Shown: positions 45,111 through 54,202 of the stretch, in pieces
Layout: the number at the start of each line of letters is the position of its first letter
Numbering within the stretch: position 1 is the first letter of the stretch
NCBI GenBank assembly: GCA_965204545.1
Contig: CBDBFA010000003.1
Location: forward strand, 1,674,001-1,738,000
DNA length: 64,000 nt
Origin: JAABVD01 sp965204545
GTDB taxonomy: Bacteria; Verrucomicrobiota; Verrucomicrobiia; Opitutales; UBA2995
Direction: 5' to 3'
The notes under the pieces: generated by a model
Told to the model about the DNA's origin: nothing
Databases searched by the model: none
What the model saw: only the letters and a program-made list of their open reading frames with translations
Position numbers and translations under genes: made by a program

Positions 45111-46423
45111 GGCCCTTCCCAATCGAACCGGATGAATTCCTGAGCGCTCCGTTCCTCTCAGAACCGGATTGGTCCGGATTTACCCGGAAATTGTTTTCCG
45201 CAGTCGAGCGGATCGAGCAACCGCATGAACGCATCCTGGTGGCTGAACGGGATCCGGTCGCGGTTCTCGCTGGTTTACTGGCCGGAATTTGCCGGGGATG
45301 CGATGTCTTTCTGGCCAGCCCGGATTGGAGGGATTTCGAGTGGGAACAAGTAGCCGAGACAGCAAATTTTCATCGGGTTTTTGGAGATTGTCCGCTACAC
45401 TCCCGGAGAGATGAGCCGTCCGCGGGAGCGTGCCGCATCATGGTTCCCACCGGAGGCTCAAGCGGGTCGCTGCGTTTTTGCGTCCATACCGTGGATACGC
45501 TTTCCTCCGCCGTGCAGTCCCTCTGCGCCCACCTTGGGGGTGGTCCCATGAGCAGTTTGAGTTGCCTCCCTTTATTTCACGTCAGCGGCCTGATGCAAGT
45601 GATTCGCGCTCTCTTGACCGGGGGCGTGGTGAGATTTGTCCCTTGGAAATCCCTCGAATGCGGTAATTTCGAGCCAGAAATAGTCGAAAATGAGTCCATT
45701 TCACTGGTTCCCACCCAGTTGGCGCGAATACTCGAAGGGAAGGGCGGTCCGGAATGGCTGAAAAAATTCGATCGGATTTTACTGGGCGGAGGGGGAACCG
45801 GACCGGGATGGATTGAAACAATCCGCGAGCACGGATTGCCGGTACAATTTGCCTATGGAATGACCGAGACGGCGGCAATGATAGCGCTTGGAGGAGTCGA
45901 GGAGGTGGATGAAAGCTTTACGGTTTGGGCGCGTCCCCTTCCCGGTGTGAAAATCGGGCTTACCGGGGCGGGCGAGATCGAGGTCGAATCGGCTTCCCTG
46001 TTTCACGGTTATTTTCCCGAGGATTCCGGGATGAGCATTTTTCGGACGGGTGACCTGGGGCGCATGGACCAAAGTGGAAAATTGGCCGTACTGGGCCGCA
46101 AGGACTTTGTCATCAATACCGGCGGTGAGAAGGTGAATCCCGCCGAGGTGGAAGAGGCCATTCTGCGTCATTCTCCAGCAGTTATTCCCGTGGTCCTGGG
46201 CCTGCCTGACCGTGAATGGGGCGAGCGCCTGGTCGCGGTGCTGGAAGGATCGCCCGCTCATGTTGATGTGGGAATTCTCAAAGAGGAGTTGAAGAAGACC
46301 TTGGCTCCCCATAAAATTCCCAAACAGTTCATAACCGGAATGGCCATTCCGAGAACGGCACCCGGAAAAGTGGACTATCCCCGCTTGAGAATGGAGTTGG
46401 TAAACCGAACGAATCCTAGCTAA
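45107..46423 (+). CDS. menE: o-succinylbenzoate-CoA ligase
   Basis: An acyl-adenylate-forming enzyme that activates o-succinylbenzoate with CoA. The AMP-binding P-loop reads MVPTGGSSGS, followed by YGMTETAA, TGDLGRMD, and GRKDFVINTGGEKVNPAEVEEAI; the C-terminal AP-K block ends in GKVDYPRLRM. It has 438 residues. The ATG at 45107 overlaps the menC stop. No other men genes are in the window. The N-terminal 45 residues are low in similarity to the family. Confidence 0.9.
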   Translation: MRPFPIEPDEFLSAPFLSEPDWSGFTRKLFSAVERIEQPHERILVAERDPVAVLAGLLAGICRGCDVFLASPDWRDFEWEQVAETANFHRVFGDCPLHSRRDEPSAGACRIMVPTGGSSGSLRFCVHTVDTLSSAVQSLCAHLGGGPMSSLSCLPLFHVSGLMQVIRALLTGGVVRFVPWKSLECGNFEPEIVENESISLVPTQLARILEGKGGPEWLKKFDRILLGGGGTGPGWIETIREHGLPVQFAYGMTETAAMIALGGVEEVDESFTVWARPLPGVKIGLTGAGEIEVESASLFHGYFPEDSGMSIFRTGDLGRMDQSGKLAVLGRKDFVINTGGEKVNPAEVEEAILRHSPAVIPVVLGLPDREWGERLVAVLEGSPAHVDVGILKEELKKTLAPHKIPKQFITGMAIPRTAPGKVDYPRLRMELVNRTNPS

Positions 46424-46435
46424 AGAAAGCCAAAC

Positions 46436-48175
46436 ATGGAGAAAGCAGAAATTTCACGCATTCTCGGGGAGATTGCCACTTTGCTGGAACTCAGGGGCGA
46501 AAACCCCTTCAAGATCCGGGCCTACCAATCCGGGCAGCGCGCCCTGGATTTGCTGGAGGAGGATCTGGAAACCTTGATCGAGGAGGAGCGCCTCGGGGCC
46601 ATCAAGGGCTTCGGCAAGGCGCTCACCGAAAAGGTCACCGCCCTCTACCGGGACGAACCCCTCCCGTTTTACGACAACCTAAGGGCCTCGGTTGGACCGG
46701 GATTGGTGGAGATGCTGGAAATTCCCGGGCTTGGAGCTAAGAAGATCCGAAAACTCCACCAGGAGTTGGGGGTCGAATCAATCGAAGATCTGACCCGGGT
46801 TTGCCAATCGGGGGAGGCAGCCCAATTACCCGGGTTTGGAGCAAAATCGGTGGAAAAAATCTTGTCCGGGATCCGAAACCGGGAGGCTTATTCCAAGCGG
46901 CATCTCTGGTGGGAGGCCGAGGAAGCGGCCCGACCAATTCTGGAAGGATTGCGCGCCCTGCCCGAGGTGGATCGCGCCGAAGTCGCTGGTAGTCTGCGGC
47001 GCAAGGTTGAAACCGTTGGAGACCTGGATTTCCTGGCAGCTTCCGACCGGCCCGGTCCCATCATGGATTGGTTCGTTTCCCAACCCGGGGTGAAGGAGAT
47101 CACGGCTCAAGGCGGCAGCAAGAGCAGCGTGCGGTTCGAAGATGGGTTGCAAGCCGACCTGCGAGTGGTTCCTCCGGATCAGTTTATTTTTGCCCTGCAT
47201 CATTTTACCGGTTCCAAGGATCACAATGTAGCCATGCGGGGTAGGGCGCTTTCCCTGGGCTACAGTTTGAGTGAGTGGGGATTGCGTCAGGATGACCGCA
47301 AATCTATGTCCGTGGCTTCGGTCCGGGAGGAGTCGGACCTGTTTTCTCTGCTGGGATTGCCCTACATCCCACCCGAATTGCGGGAGGGACGCGGCGAGTT
47401 GGAAGCCGCCGAGAACGGGGATTTGCCCGATCTGGTGAAACCGGGAGATTTGCGGGGCGCGTTTCACAATCACACCCATGCCTCCGATGGCGAGAATTCC
47501 CTGGAAGATATGACCCGGGCGGCTCAGGACCTGGGTTGGGAATACTTTGGTTTGGCCGACCATTCCAAAGCCAGTGTCCAGGCCAACGGCTTGAACGAGG
47601 TGCGGGTGCAAAAGCAACTAGAGCAGATCCGCCGCCTCAACGCATCGGGAAAGCTTTCCTGCCATGTTTTCGCCGGGATCGAGTGCGACATTTTGAGGGA
47701 TGGTTCCTTGGATTTGGAAGATTCAACCCTGCAAATGCTGGATTACGTTGTGGTCTCCGTGCATTCCAGCTTCACTCTGAGTGAGGAGGAGATGACCCGC
47801 CGTATTATTCGGGCCGTGGAGCATCCCAGCGCCACGATGCTGGGTCACCTGACCGGGAGGCTCCTGTTGCGCAGGGAACCCTACGCGGTAAACGTGGATA
47901 AAGTGATCGATGCCGCCATCGCCAACGAGGTCATCATCGAGATAAATGCCCATCCGCAACGTTTGGACATGGACTGGCGTCACTGGAGAAAGGCAGCCGC
48001 CAAAGGGCTCCTGACCAGTGTCAACCCCGATGCCCACCGCGTATCCGGATTGGTCTACGTGGCCGCAGGTATCAATGCCTGCCGCAAAGGTTGGCTCACG
48101 GCGGATTCGGTTTTCAACACCTGGCCTCTGGATAGGGTCAAGGCGTATCTTGAAAGTAAAAAAGCCAAGCGTTGA
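46436..48175 (+). CDS. polX: DNA polymerase X family protein with PHP domain
   Basis: A repair polymerase with a C-terminal PHP exonuclease or phosphoesterase domain. The N-terminal helix-hairpin-helix region (KGFGKALTEKV, PGLGAKKIRKL) is followed by the palm with the metal-binding GDLDFL motif and LQADLRVV (about residues 190-245). The PHP domain starts near residue 345: FHNHTHASDG, GLADHSK, VVSVHSSF and INAHPQRL carry the metal ligands. It has 579 residues. The nucleotidyltransferase motifs seem intact. The gene ends just before a hairpin shared with the epimerase gene. Confidence 0.93.
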   Translation: MEKAEISRILGEIATLLELRGENPFKIRAYQSGQRALDLLEEDLETLIEEERLGAIKGFGKALTEKVTALYRDEPLPFYDNLRASVGPGLVEMLEIPGLGAKKIRKLHQELGVESIEDLTRVCQSGEAAQLPGFGAKSVEKILSGIRNREAYSKRHLWWEAEEAARPILEGLRALPEVDRAEVAGSLRRKVETVGDLDFLAASDRPGPIMDWFVSQPGVKEITAQGGSKSSVRFEDGLQADLRVVPPDQFIFALHHFTGSKDHNVAMRGRALSLGYSLSEWGLRQDDRKSMSVASVREESDLFSLLGLPYIPPELREGRGELEAAENGDLPDLVKPGDLRGAFHNHTHASDGENSLEDMTRAAQDLGWEYFGLADHSKASVQANGLNEVRVQKQLEQIRRLNASGKLSCHVFAGIECDILRDGSLDLEDSTLQMLDYVVVSVHSSFTLSEEEMTRRIIRAVEHPSATMLGHLTGRLLLRREPYAVNVDKVIDAAIANEVIIEINAHPQRLDMDWRHWRKAAAKGLLTSVNPDAHRVSGLVYVAAGINACRKGWLTADSVFNTWPLDRVKAYLESKKAKR

Positions 48176-48177
48176 AA

Positions 48178-48202
48178 GAGCCCGGGGTCATGCATCGGGC
48201 TT
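48178..48202. terminator. possible bidirectional hairpin terminator between polX and the epimerase gene
   Basis: AGCCCG (48179-48184) and CGGGCT (48196-48201) can pair, with an 11-base loop. The plus-strand side is followed by only TTC, and the minus strand by CTCTTTC, so there is no strong T-tract. The placement between convergent genes supports a terminator role. Confidence 0.4.
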
Positions 48203-49170
48203 CAAAACTCCAATTGCCGGACCCAGTCTTTCTGCGCCAAATACCAGTCCACCAAGTTTCGAGCGCCTTCTTCGAAGGTTGTTTTCGGCTCCCATCCCAG
48301 GAAAGACCTCGCTTTGGCAATATCGGCCCAGGTATGGAGCATGTCCACCTTGAGGAAAGGCCTTTGATCGATTGCCGCCCGCTTTCCGAGTAGAATTTCC
48401 AATTGGCCGATCAGGCCATTGATGGAAACGGGATCCCGTCCTCCTCCCAGATTGATGATTTCATAACCGACCTTTCCTAAGGCCAAAACCGTTCCCTCGG
48501 CGATATCGTCGATGTAAGTGAAATCGCGGCTCTGGGAGCCGTCCCCGTATAGGGCGATCGGCTTGCCTTCATCAATCCAACGCACGAACCGCAGGGGAGC
48601 CATATCGGGGCGGCCCGCCGGACCATAGATGGTGAAGTAGCGCAATACGGATACGTCGATGCCGTAAAGGTGATGGTAAGTAAAGGCCATGGCTTCTGCC
48701 GCTTTCTTGCTAGCCGCGTAAGGGGAAATCGGTTCGTTGACGGGAAGGGATTCCCGGAACGGCATGTCCTGGCCGGCATAGAGAGAGGAGGTGGATGATA
48801 GAACATATTTCCCTACCCCGTGGCGCCGCATGCATTCGAGCACATTGAGGTTGCCCACCGCGTTCGTGCCCAAATAGACGTGGGGATTCTCCTGGCTGGC
48901 CCGCACCCCCCCTCGCGCCGCCAGGTTGATCACCGCGTTGAATGCGTTCGGGCCAAAAAGTCGTTCCAAGGCGTGACCATCCTCGATGTCGCATTTATGA
49001 AAGGCAAACCCCTGCCGTGGCTGTAGTTGTGTCAAGCGCCAAGTCTTGAGCCGGGAGTCGTACTGGTCGTTCAAATTGTCGATCCCGGTGACCCGATGCC
49101 CTTGATCCAGCAACAACTCCGTTGTTTTCCAACCGACAAACCCGGCACAACCTGTGAGCAGGATATGCAT
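48202..49170 (-). CDS. NAD-dependent epimerase/dehydratase (UDP-glucuronate 4-epimerase-like)
   Basis: An extended short-chain dehydrogenase acting on a nucleotide sugar, probably supplying a precursor for the surface polysaccharide. NAD-binding GCAGFVGWKTTE lies at residues 7-18, the catalytic YAASK (Tyr and Lys) at about 150, and LRYFTIYGPAGRPDMAP is typical of UDP-glucuronate 4-epimerases. It has 322 residues. It opens the polysaccharide locus on the minus strand, divergent from the RHH gene. The exact substrate cannot be told. Confidence 0.88.
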   Translation of the reverse strand: MHILLTGCAGFVGWKTTELLLDQGHRVTGIDNLNDQYDSRLKTWRLTQLQPRQGFAFHKCDIEDGHALERLFGPNAFNAVINLAARGGVRASQENPHVYLGTNAVGNLNVLECMRRHGVGKYVLSSTSSLYAGQDMPFRESLPVNEPISPYAASKKAAEAMAFTYHHLYGIDVSVLRYFTIYGPAGRPDMAPLRFVRWIDEGKPIALYGDGSQSRDFTYIDDIAEGTVLALGKVGYEIINLGGGRDPVSINGLIGQLEILLGKRAAIDQRPFLKVDMLHTWADIAKARSFLGWEPKTTFEEGARNLVDWYLAQKDWVRQLEF

Positions 49171-49285
49171 GGAAGGAAACCTAGGAGCAGTCGTTGCAAA
49201 TTGGCAACCTGTGTTTTAGGTTCCTGTTGGCACGAGTGATCATAAATCCATTTTTCATCAAATTATGAAATCCCTCATGAAGTAG

Positions 49286-49299
49286 TTGACTTTTGTCAA
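49286..49299. promoter_or_regulatory. possible operator of the RHH gene
   Basis: A perfect palindrome TTGAC-TTTT-GTCAA, 22 bases ahead of the ATG at 49321. Ribbon-helix-helix repressors often bind such short inverted repeats at their own promoter. No toxin gene is downstream, so autoregulation is only an inference. Confidence 0.4.
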
Positions 49300-49320
49300 A
49301 AATAGTCTGCCTGAAAACCT

Positions 49321-49569
49321 ATGAAAACGACCTTGTCCATCAAAGTGAGCCATCAGGAAAATCTGAGGCTGAGGAGGATTGCTAAAATTCGCCAAACGAC
49401 CCCGTCCGATTTGATGCGGGAAGCCTTGGATTTGATTTTATCCAATCCCGAACTCGCCGACGAAGAATCGTGTTATGCGGTGGCGAAAGATCTGTTTCAG
49501 TACCGATCCGGAAATTTGCCCTCAGATCTATCGTCCCGAAAAGATTATCTCAAAGGCTTTGGAATTTGA
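49321..49569 (+). CDS. ribbon-helix-helix (CopG-like) antitoxin-type protein, no toxin partner
   Basis: An 82-residue protein. TTLSIKVSHQENLRLRRIAKIR (beta strand then helices, residues 3-24) is a ribbon-helix-helix DNA-binding domain, and the tail with YAVAKDLF and SSRKDYLKGFGI resembles antitoxins normally followed by a PIN toxin. Here the next real gene is rfbA and the 127 bases between hold no PIN domain start. It may be an orphan antitoxin or a regulator of the polysaccharide locus. Confidence 0.75.
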   Translation: MKTTLSIKVSHQENLRLRRIAKIRQTTPSDLMREALDLILSNPELADEESCYAVAKDLFQYRSGNLPSDLSSRKDYLKGFGI

Positions 49570-49696
49570 AATCCGCAATCTTGGCGGATACCGCCCCGTC
49601 GGAAGCCCTTCCCACAGCTCAGGAATCCGTGAAGGCGACCTCGGCCGCCTTCCTTATAACTTGCAACTCTACCGGGCATAGCTAAAGCATGCCCCC

Positions 49697-50569
49697 ATGT
49701 CTGACCGCAAAGGCATCATTCTGGCAGGTGGATCGGGAACCCGGCTTTTCCCCCTCACCTTGGCCATGAGCAAGCAGCTCATGCCGATATATGACAAACC
49801 CATGATCTATTATCCGTTGTCGGTGCTGATGCTGGCCAATATCAGGGAGATACTGGTTATTTCCACCCCTCACGATTTGCCGCACTTCAGGAAACTTCTG
49901 GGAGATGGATCGCAATGGGGATTGTCGTTCGAATACGCGGAGCAGCCCTTTCCCGGGGGGTTGGCCCAAGCCTTCCACATCGGGGACAGCTATCTGGATA
50001 ATTCGCCGGCGGCTTTGGTTTTGGGAGACAACCTGTTTTACGGGCATGATCTTGCCCTTACCATGGAAGCGGCGGCCGACCGCGTCGATGCCGCCACCAT
50101 CTTCGGGTATCACGTAGCCAATCCTCAGGCCTACGGTGTGGTGGAACTCGATGAGACCGGGAAAGCCGTCTCCTTGGAGGAAAAACCCGTCCGGCCCAAG
50201 TCCTCCTTCGCCGTCCCCGGCATCTACTTCTATCCCGGCGACGTCTGTCAACGGGCCAAAACCCTTAAGCCCTCCAAGCGGGGAGAACTCGAGATTACCG
50301 ACCTCAATGGGCTATACCTGGAAAGTGAAGAACTGTACGTGGAATTGTTGGGTCGCGGAACCGCCTGGCTCGACGCCGGGACCATGGACTCCCTCTTGGA
50401 CGCCGGCAACTTCGTGCACATCATAGAAAAACGCCAGGGCCAGAAGATCGGCTGCCCGGAAGAGGTGGCCTTGAACAAGGGGTGGATCGCTCCCGATGTT
50501 TTGCGGATGAGCATCGAGAAGCTGGGAAATTCCTCTTACGGCCGTTACCTGGAAAGCTTGTTGGACTAG
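49697..50569 (+). CDS. rfbA: glucose-1-phosphate thymidylyltransferase
   Basis: Makes dTDP-glucose, the first step of dTDP-rhamnose and related sugars. The signature GGSGTRLFPLTLAMSKQLMP with YDKPMIYYPLS is at the N-terminus. VLGDNLFYGHD, EEKPVRPKSS and FAVPGIYFYPGD are present. It has 290 residues. rfbB, rfbC and rfbD are not in the window. The gene ends in CTAG where its stop overlaps that of the convergent Wzy/ligase gene. Confidence 0.95.
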   Translation: MSDRKGIILAGGSGTRLFPLTLAMSKQLMPIYDKPMIYYPLSVLMLANIREILVISTPHDLPHFRKLLGDGSQWGLSFEYAEQPFPGGLAQAFHIGDSYLDNSPAALVLGDNLFYGHDLALTMEAAADRVDAATIFGYHVANPQAYGVVELDETGKAVSLEEKPVRPKSSFAVPGIYFYPGDVCQRAKTLKPSKRGELEITDLNGLYLESEELYVELLGRGTAWLDAGTMDSLLDAGNFVHIIEKRQGQKIGCPEEVALNKGWIAPDVLRMSIEKLGNSSYGRYLESLLD

Positions 50570-51843
50570 CCCGTATCCTCGGCGGACAATCGCGCCGTTA
50601 TTGCCAGCAGACTGAACCAGGTCACCAGGACCGCCAGGTTTCTGAAAGGAAAATCTACCAAAGCGTGCCCCGCCGTACTTCCCAATCCAACCAGCAACAT
50701 GAGTATGACCGGATCCTTCCATCGCTTGGACTTCAGGATGATCCAGATGAAGTATGCGGGAATGGAATACAACAACACAGCGCCCACCGCCCCCAGTTCA
50801 ATAAGGGATTCCAGGTAATCATTGTGCATGTGTTCCCAGAAGAAGTTCTGGTTTCTACGGGTCATCCAGGGGTGTACGATTTCCTCCTTCTCCTTCTCCA
50901 GATCCTGAAAGCGACGAAATCCATGCCTGAAATTACCCGCCCCCCAGCCCAGGATGGGTTTTTCTGCAAACATGGCCCATCCGCTTTGATAACCCGATTT
51001 GCGTTGTTTGAAGGAGAAATCTTCAGTTATGTCCAGGTTCAGAGTATCGAGATTGGCGGTCTTGGGGCTTTTCAGAAGGAAGATTCCTCCCGCAAGCGCC
51101 ATGAGCGAGGCCACCCCGATCCCTGCGGCAAGCCATCGCTTCGAGATCCCGGATCGATGAATCCCCGCCAACGCCAAAGGCAAAAAAATGGCCAATATTC
51201 CCAGCGAACCTAAATAACCGAACCGGGATTTTGAAAAAATCACCGCCGCCAGTATTATCAGCCCCAAAATGGCAAATACAGGACTCGGATTGGAAGGGTT
51301 GCGGGCGTAATTATTTGTGAAATTGAAATAGGCGGCCAAGCAGGCGGCGAGGCCGAGATTGAGAAATGCAGCGGCATGGTTTTTGTACAAAAAAGTGGCG
51401 AAATAGAGTCCCTGGCCATCATCAACGGCGGGAAAAACGCTCGGAATGGTTTGACTACCAAGGGCCGATTGGATGAGCCCGACCAAGCCGATGAACCCGG
51501 CATTCAGGGCCAAAATAATTAGGAGCAGCTTTTGCTCGGACCGACTAAAGGAGCCGTAACAAGCCAATGCCGTGAGCAAGGCTGCCAAATAGAAAATCAG
51601 AAAGCGTTCGGGAGATGCATCCACGAAATCCGATCGGATGGAGGAGGGAAGCCAAGGAATAAAATCAACCGCTCTTAATTCCCAAATGCGCAGGCCGGTA
51701 TGCCAAACCTGAATCCATGCAGGATTCCAGCTCTGTACCAGGATGTAAAGGGTCAGCAATCCTCCGGTTATCAACGGAATCCGAATGGAAGGACCTTTTA
51801 CCCGGAAGTTGAGAAGTGGGTGAAATATAATATTCGTGAACAT
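50566..51843 (-). CDS. O-antigen ligase/polymerase family membrane protein
   Basis: A 425-residue protein with about 11 hydrophobic segments. In the C-terminal third a large loop carries GWGAGNFRHGF and WEHMHNDYLESLIELGAVG, the Wzy_C pattern (an Arg-rich loop plus H-x2-N-x-Y-x-x-x-x-x-E) of O-antigen ligases and polymerases. It may attach or polymerise the polysaccharide made here. The ATG lies 8 bases into the GTG-started Wzx gene on the other strand; one start may be slightly downstream. It converges on rfbA with overlapping stops (CTAG). Confidence 0.85.
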   Translation of the reverse strand: MFTNIIFHPLLNFRVKGPSIRIPLITGGLLTLYILVQSWNPAWIQVWHTGLRIWELRAVDFIPWLPSSIRSDFVDASPERFLIFYLAALLTALACYGSFSRSEQKLLLIILALNAGFIGLVGLIQSALGSQTIPSVFPAVDDGQGLYFATFLYKNHAAAFLNLGLAACLAAYFNFTNNYARNPSNPSPVFAILGLIILAAVIFSKSRFGYLGSLGILAIFLPLALAGIHRSGISKRWLAAGIGVASLMALAGGIFLLKSPKTANLDTLNLDITEDFSFKQRKSGYQSGWAMFAEKPILGWGAGNFRHGFRRFQDLEKEKEEIVHPWMTRRNQNFFWEHMHNDYLESLIELGAVGAVLLYSIPAYFIWIILKSKRWKDPVILMLLVGLGSTAGHALVDFPFRNLAVLVTWFSLLAITARLSAEDTG

Positions 51844-53101
51844 AAGATTACCAAGGTTCGAAGAATCGATTTATTTCTTAGGCAAACTCTCACAATCCTT
51901 TTTTGGGTTTGCAAGTATTGGATTGTTGAGTACTATCTTAGCCGCACCCCAGCTTTCCTTATACATCCTCCTGCTCAGTATACTGCTTTTTTCCAAGTAC
52001 CTGAGCCAGACGGGCCTCGAGTTTCAGATGATCTCCTCGGTGTCCGGGGAAACGGATCCGGATAAGATAGCCCGAAAAGTTGGAGGAATATTGTTTGTTG
52101 TAACTGCATTCAGCTTATTAATTTCCACTGCCTTATATATATTTTTGAGGAGCCCATGGTTTGCCTGGATTTTCGGATTTGAAATCGATACTGTAACCGC
52201 CCTTTCCTCCATCGGAATTATCACTTTCGGAAATATACAGATGGTCATTTCCGAACGGTTAAGGGCGGAAAGAAGGTTCGGGTTGGCCGTGGTGACGAGT
52301 TCAAACAACCATGGCCTCTACGTATGTATTTTTTGGGCGATGGCGACCGTTCTGCCGGTCAGGACCGAATTGCATACGGTATTTCTGGCATTATTTGGTG
52401 TTCATGCCCTCGCTGCTTCAAGTTTGTTGGCGATATCGAGAAGACAAATTTCCTTTAAACGACTTGGGAGGCAAATCGGCAGGTTGGCGAAATCCAGTAA
52501 GGATCTGATCTTGGCACAGCAGATGCTCAGTCTGTCCGCAAATATGGATATCTGGATTGCGGGCGTGATCTTCAAGGAAACCGACTTCCTGATTTTTGCC
52601 GTTGGGAAAAAGATTGTTCAGTTGTTGAACACAATTTCTCAAACCATGGCCAATTTGGTTGCGCCGGGGATTGTAATATTGAGTGGGATTGGGCAAATAG
52701 GCCGCCGTGAACGAATTCTTCAGACCTACGGAAGGATCAATTTTTCTTTGTGCGCTCTGGCTGGCATCCTGTTCGTCCTGTTTTGGCCCTTCATATCAAA
52801 AACAATGGTGGGGATAGAAAGTAATGATTACTGGTTCATATCCATTTTTTTCATGGGCGCCATGGTCAATTTTTATTTTTTGTTTACAGGCCTATTTCTC
52901 ATCTTGATGAGGGAATCCGTATTCGTGGCCAAGGTGGGAGCGATAACCGTTGCCATTTTCGCAGTCAACATGGCTGTCTTCACCCACTGGTTGGGCCTCA
53001 TGGGGGCGCCTGTTGCCCTTTTGATTCATTATATATCATTCAATCTCATTCTGTATCGATATATTTACAGAAACTATGATTTGCAAATGCGGTTGACCTA
53101 G
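51836..53101 (+). CDS. polysaccharide flippase (Wzx-like)
   Basis: A 421-residue membrane protein with about 12 hydrophobic segments and few charged residues, typical of the polysaccharide transporter (PST/MATE) family that flips lipid-linked repeat units across the inner membrane. There is no single-residue signature, so the call rests on topology and its position between ligase, sulfotransferase and glycosyltransferases. The GTG at 51836 overlaps the divergent ligase start. The sequence is more A+T-rich than upstream genes. It ends in TAGTGTGG as folC does. Confidence 0.8.
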   Translation: MNIRLPRFEESIYFLGKLSQSFFGFASIGLLSTILAAPQLSLYILLLSILLFSKYLSQTGLEFQMISSVSGETDPDKIARKVGGILFVVTAFSLLISTALYIFLRSPWFAWIFGFEIDTVTALSSIGIITFGNIQMVISERLRAERRFGLAVVTSSNNHGLYVCIFWAMATVLPVRTELHTVFLALFGVHALAASSLLAISRRQISFKRLGRQIGRLAKSSKDLILAQQMLSLSANMDIWIAGVIFKETDFLIFAVGKKIVQLLNTISQTMANLVAPGIVILSGIGQIGRRERILQTYGRINFSLCALAGILFVLFWPFISKTMVGIESNDYWFISIFFMGAMVNFYFLFTGLFLILMRESVFVAKVGAITVAIFAVNMAVFTHWLGLMGAPVALLIHYISFNLILYRYIYRNYDLQMRLT

Positions 53102-53194
53102 TGTGGCGTCCCGTTAATTCGTTCCCATCGTGGACAGACTTTTTCCTATGCATTTGCCTTCAGGATATTCCCCATCACGATCACCATTTTTGTG

Positions 53195-53314
53195 GAACCT
53201 CGTTGAGGTTCTTAATTTATTACTTTTTCCTACCCAGCGTGCGCTACCATGCTTCGCAATGCTACGCACGGCACAGCGCGACACTGGGCTTTGGAGTTCA
53301 ACGCCGTTGGCGTT
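53195..53314. repeat. composite hairpin repeat ahead of the sulfotransferase gene
   Basis: Three hairpins in a row: AACCTCGTTGAGGTT (53196-53210), an imperfect hairpin running from ACCCAGCGTGCGC (53232) to GCGACACTGGGCT (about 53289), and AACGCCGTTGGCGTT (53300-53314). Repeats of this type (AACCTCGTTGAGGTT, AACGCCGTTGGCGTT) are known to me as intergenic repeats in diverse bacterial genomes. The segment GCTTCGCAATGCTACGCACGG resembles the one at 58870-58930. Confidence 0.7.
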
Positions 53315-53386
53315 AGAATTTCTATCCGTGCCCATCCGTGTAATCCGTGGTTTTTTGTATCCACTAGGGGTTGGATCCCGGATGTT

Positions 53387-54163
53387 TTGAAATCCCTTGT
53401 AAAACGAATCCTGAACCTGAAACCTCCCGGAAATATCGAACCCAGGAGAGGCGATTGTTGGCTGGTATCCTATCCCAGGTCGGGCAATACATGGTTAAGG
53501 TTTATTGTCGCTAATCTGATTTACCAAAATAGGGAAATCACTTTTAAAACAATTGATGACCTGATACCTGACATATACGCGCGGAATTCCTGGCGCATAG
53601 AAAGACAAAAGCTTCCCAGGGTTTTCAAGTCCCATGAGCCCTATAATAAATTGTATGAATATGTGGTATACATGGTAAGAAACCCCTTTGCCGTGTGTAA
53701 TTCCTACTTCAGATACTTCTTGAAGACCGGATCCTTTGAAAATGAAAATGTCTTTGGTATATATTTTAACAAATTTCTGAAAGGCGAATTGGATGACTAT
53801 GGAAGTTGGAAGGAAAATGTAGCCAGTTGGATATACCCCTGCAAAAATAACGAGAACTTCCTCCTCCTGCAGTATGACCTGATGAGGGAAAACCCCATCG
53901 GGGAGGTTGGAAAATTGGCGAATTTTCTGGGAATCGAGTCGAGCCGGAAACGGCTGGAAGCAGTCATTCAACTTTGTTCCATGGACCGGCTGAAAAAGTT
54001 GGAAGATTCTCAATGGAGATCGTGGAGTTCAACTTCCGGAACCCGACGAGACCTGAGATTCATAGATTCTTCAGAAAATTTGAAAAGGAATTATCTGAAT
54101 GAAAAACAGAGGAAGAGTCTGAGAAAAGAATTTGATCATGTTATGGCGGAACTGGGTTATTGA
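53387..54163 (+). CDS. sulfotransferase family protein
   Basis: A cytosolic PAPS-dependent sulfotransferase that may sulfate the surface polysaccharide. The 5'-phosphosulfate-binding loop YPRSGNTWLRF lies near residue 27 and the 3'-phosphate block VRNPFAVCNSYF near 92. I take the TTG at 53387 (258 residues): the frame is open to 53249, but its first 46 codons fall in the composite hairpin repeat (NAVGVRI comes from a hairpin arm), so they are unlikely to be protein. The coding sequence is A+T-rich. It is followed by the GT2 gene. Confidence 0.82.
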   Translation: MKSLVKRILNLKPPGNIEPRRGDCWLVSYPRSGNTWLRFIVANLIYQNREITFKTIDDLIPDIYARNSWRIERQKLPRVFKSHEPYNKLYEYVVYMVRNPFAVCNSYFRYFLKTGSFENENVFGIYFNKFLKGELDDYGSWKENVASWIYPCKNNENFLLLQYDLMRENPIGEVGKLANFLGIESSRKRLEAVIQLCSMDRLKKLEDSQWRSWSSTSGTRRDLRFIDSSENLKRNYLNEKQRKSLRKEFDHVMAELGY

Positions 54164-54202
54164 TGAAACAGGCTGGAGAGGTTACGGGGAAGGATCTTCA
54201 AA

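Noticed and set aside
50566..50576. Full copy of the repeat family at the rfbA stop
   Set aside because: Only 11 bases match; no right end or internal stem is present, so at most it is a relic.
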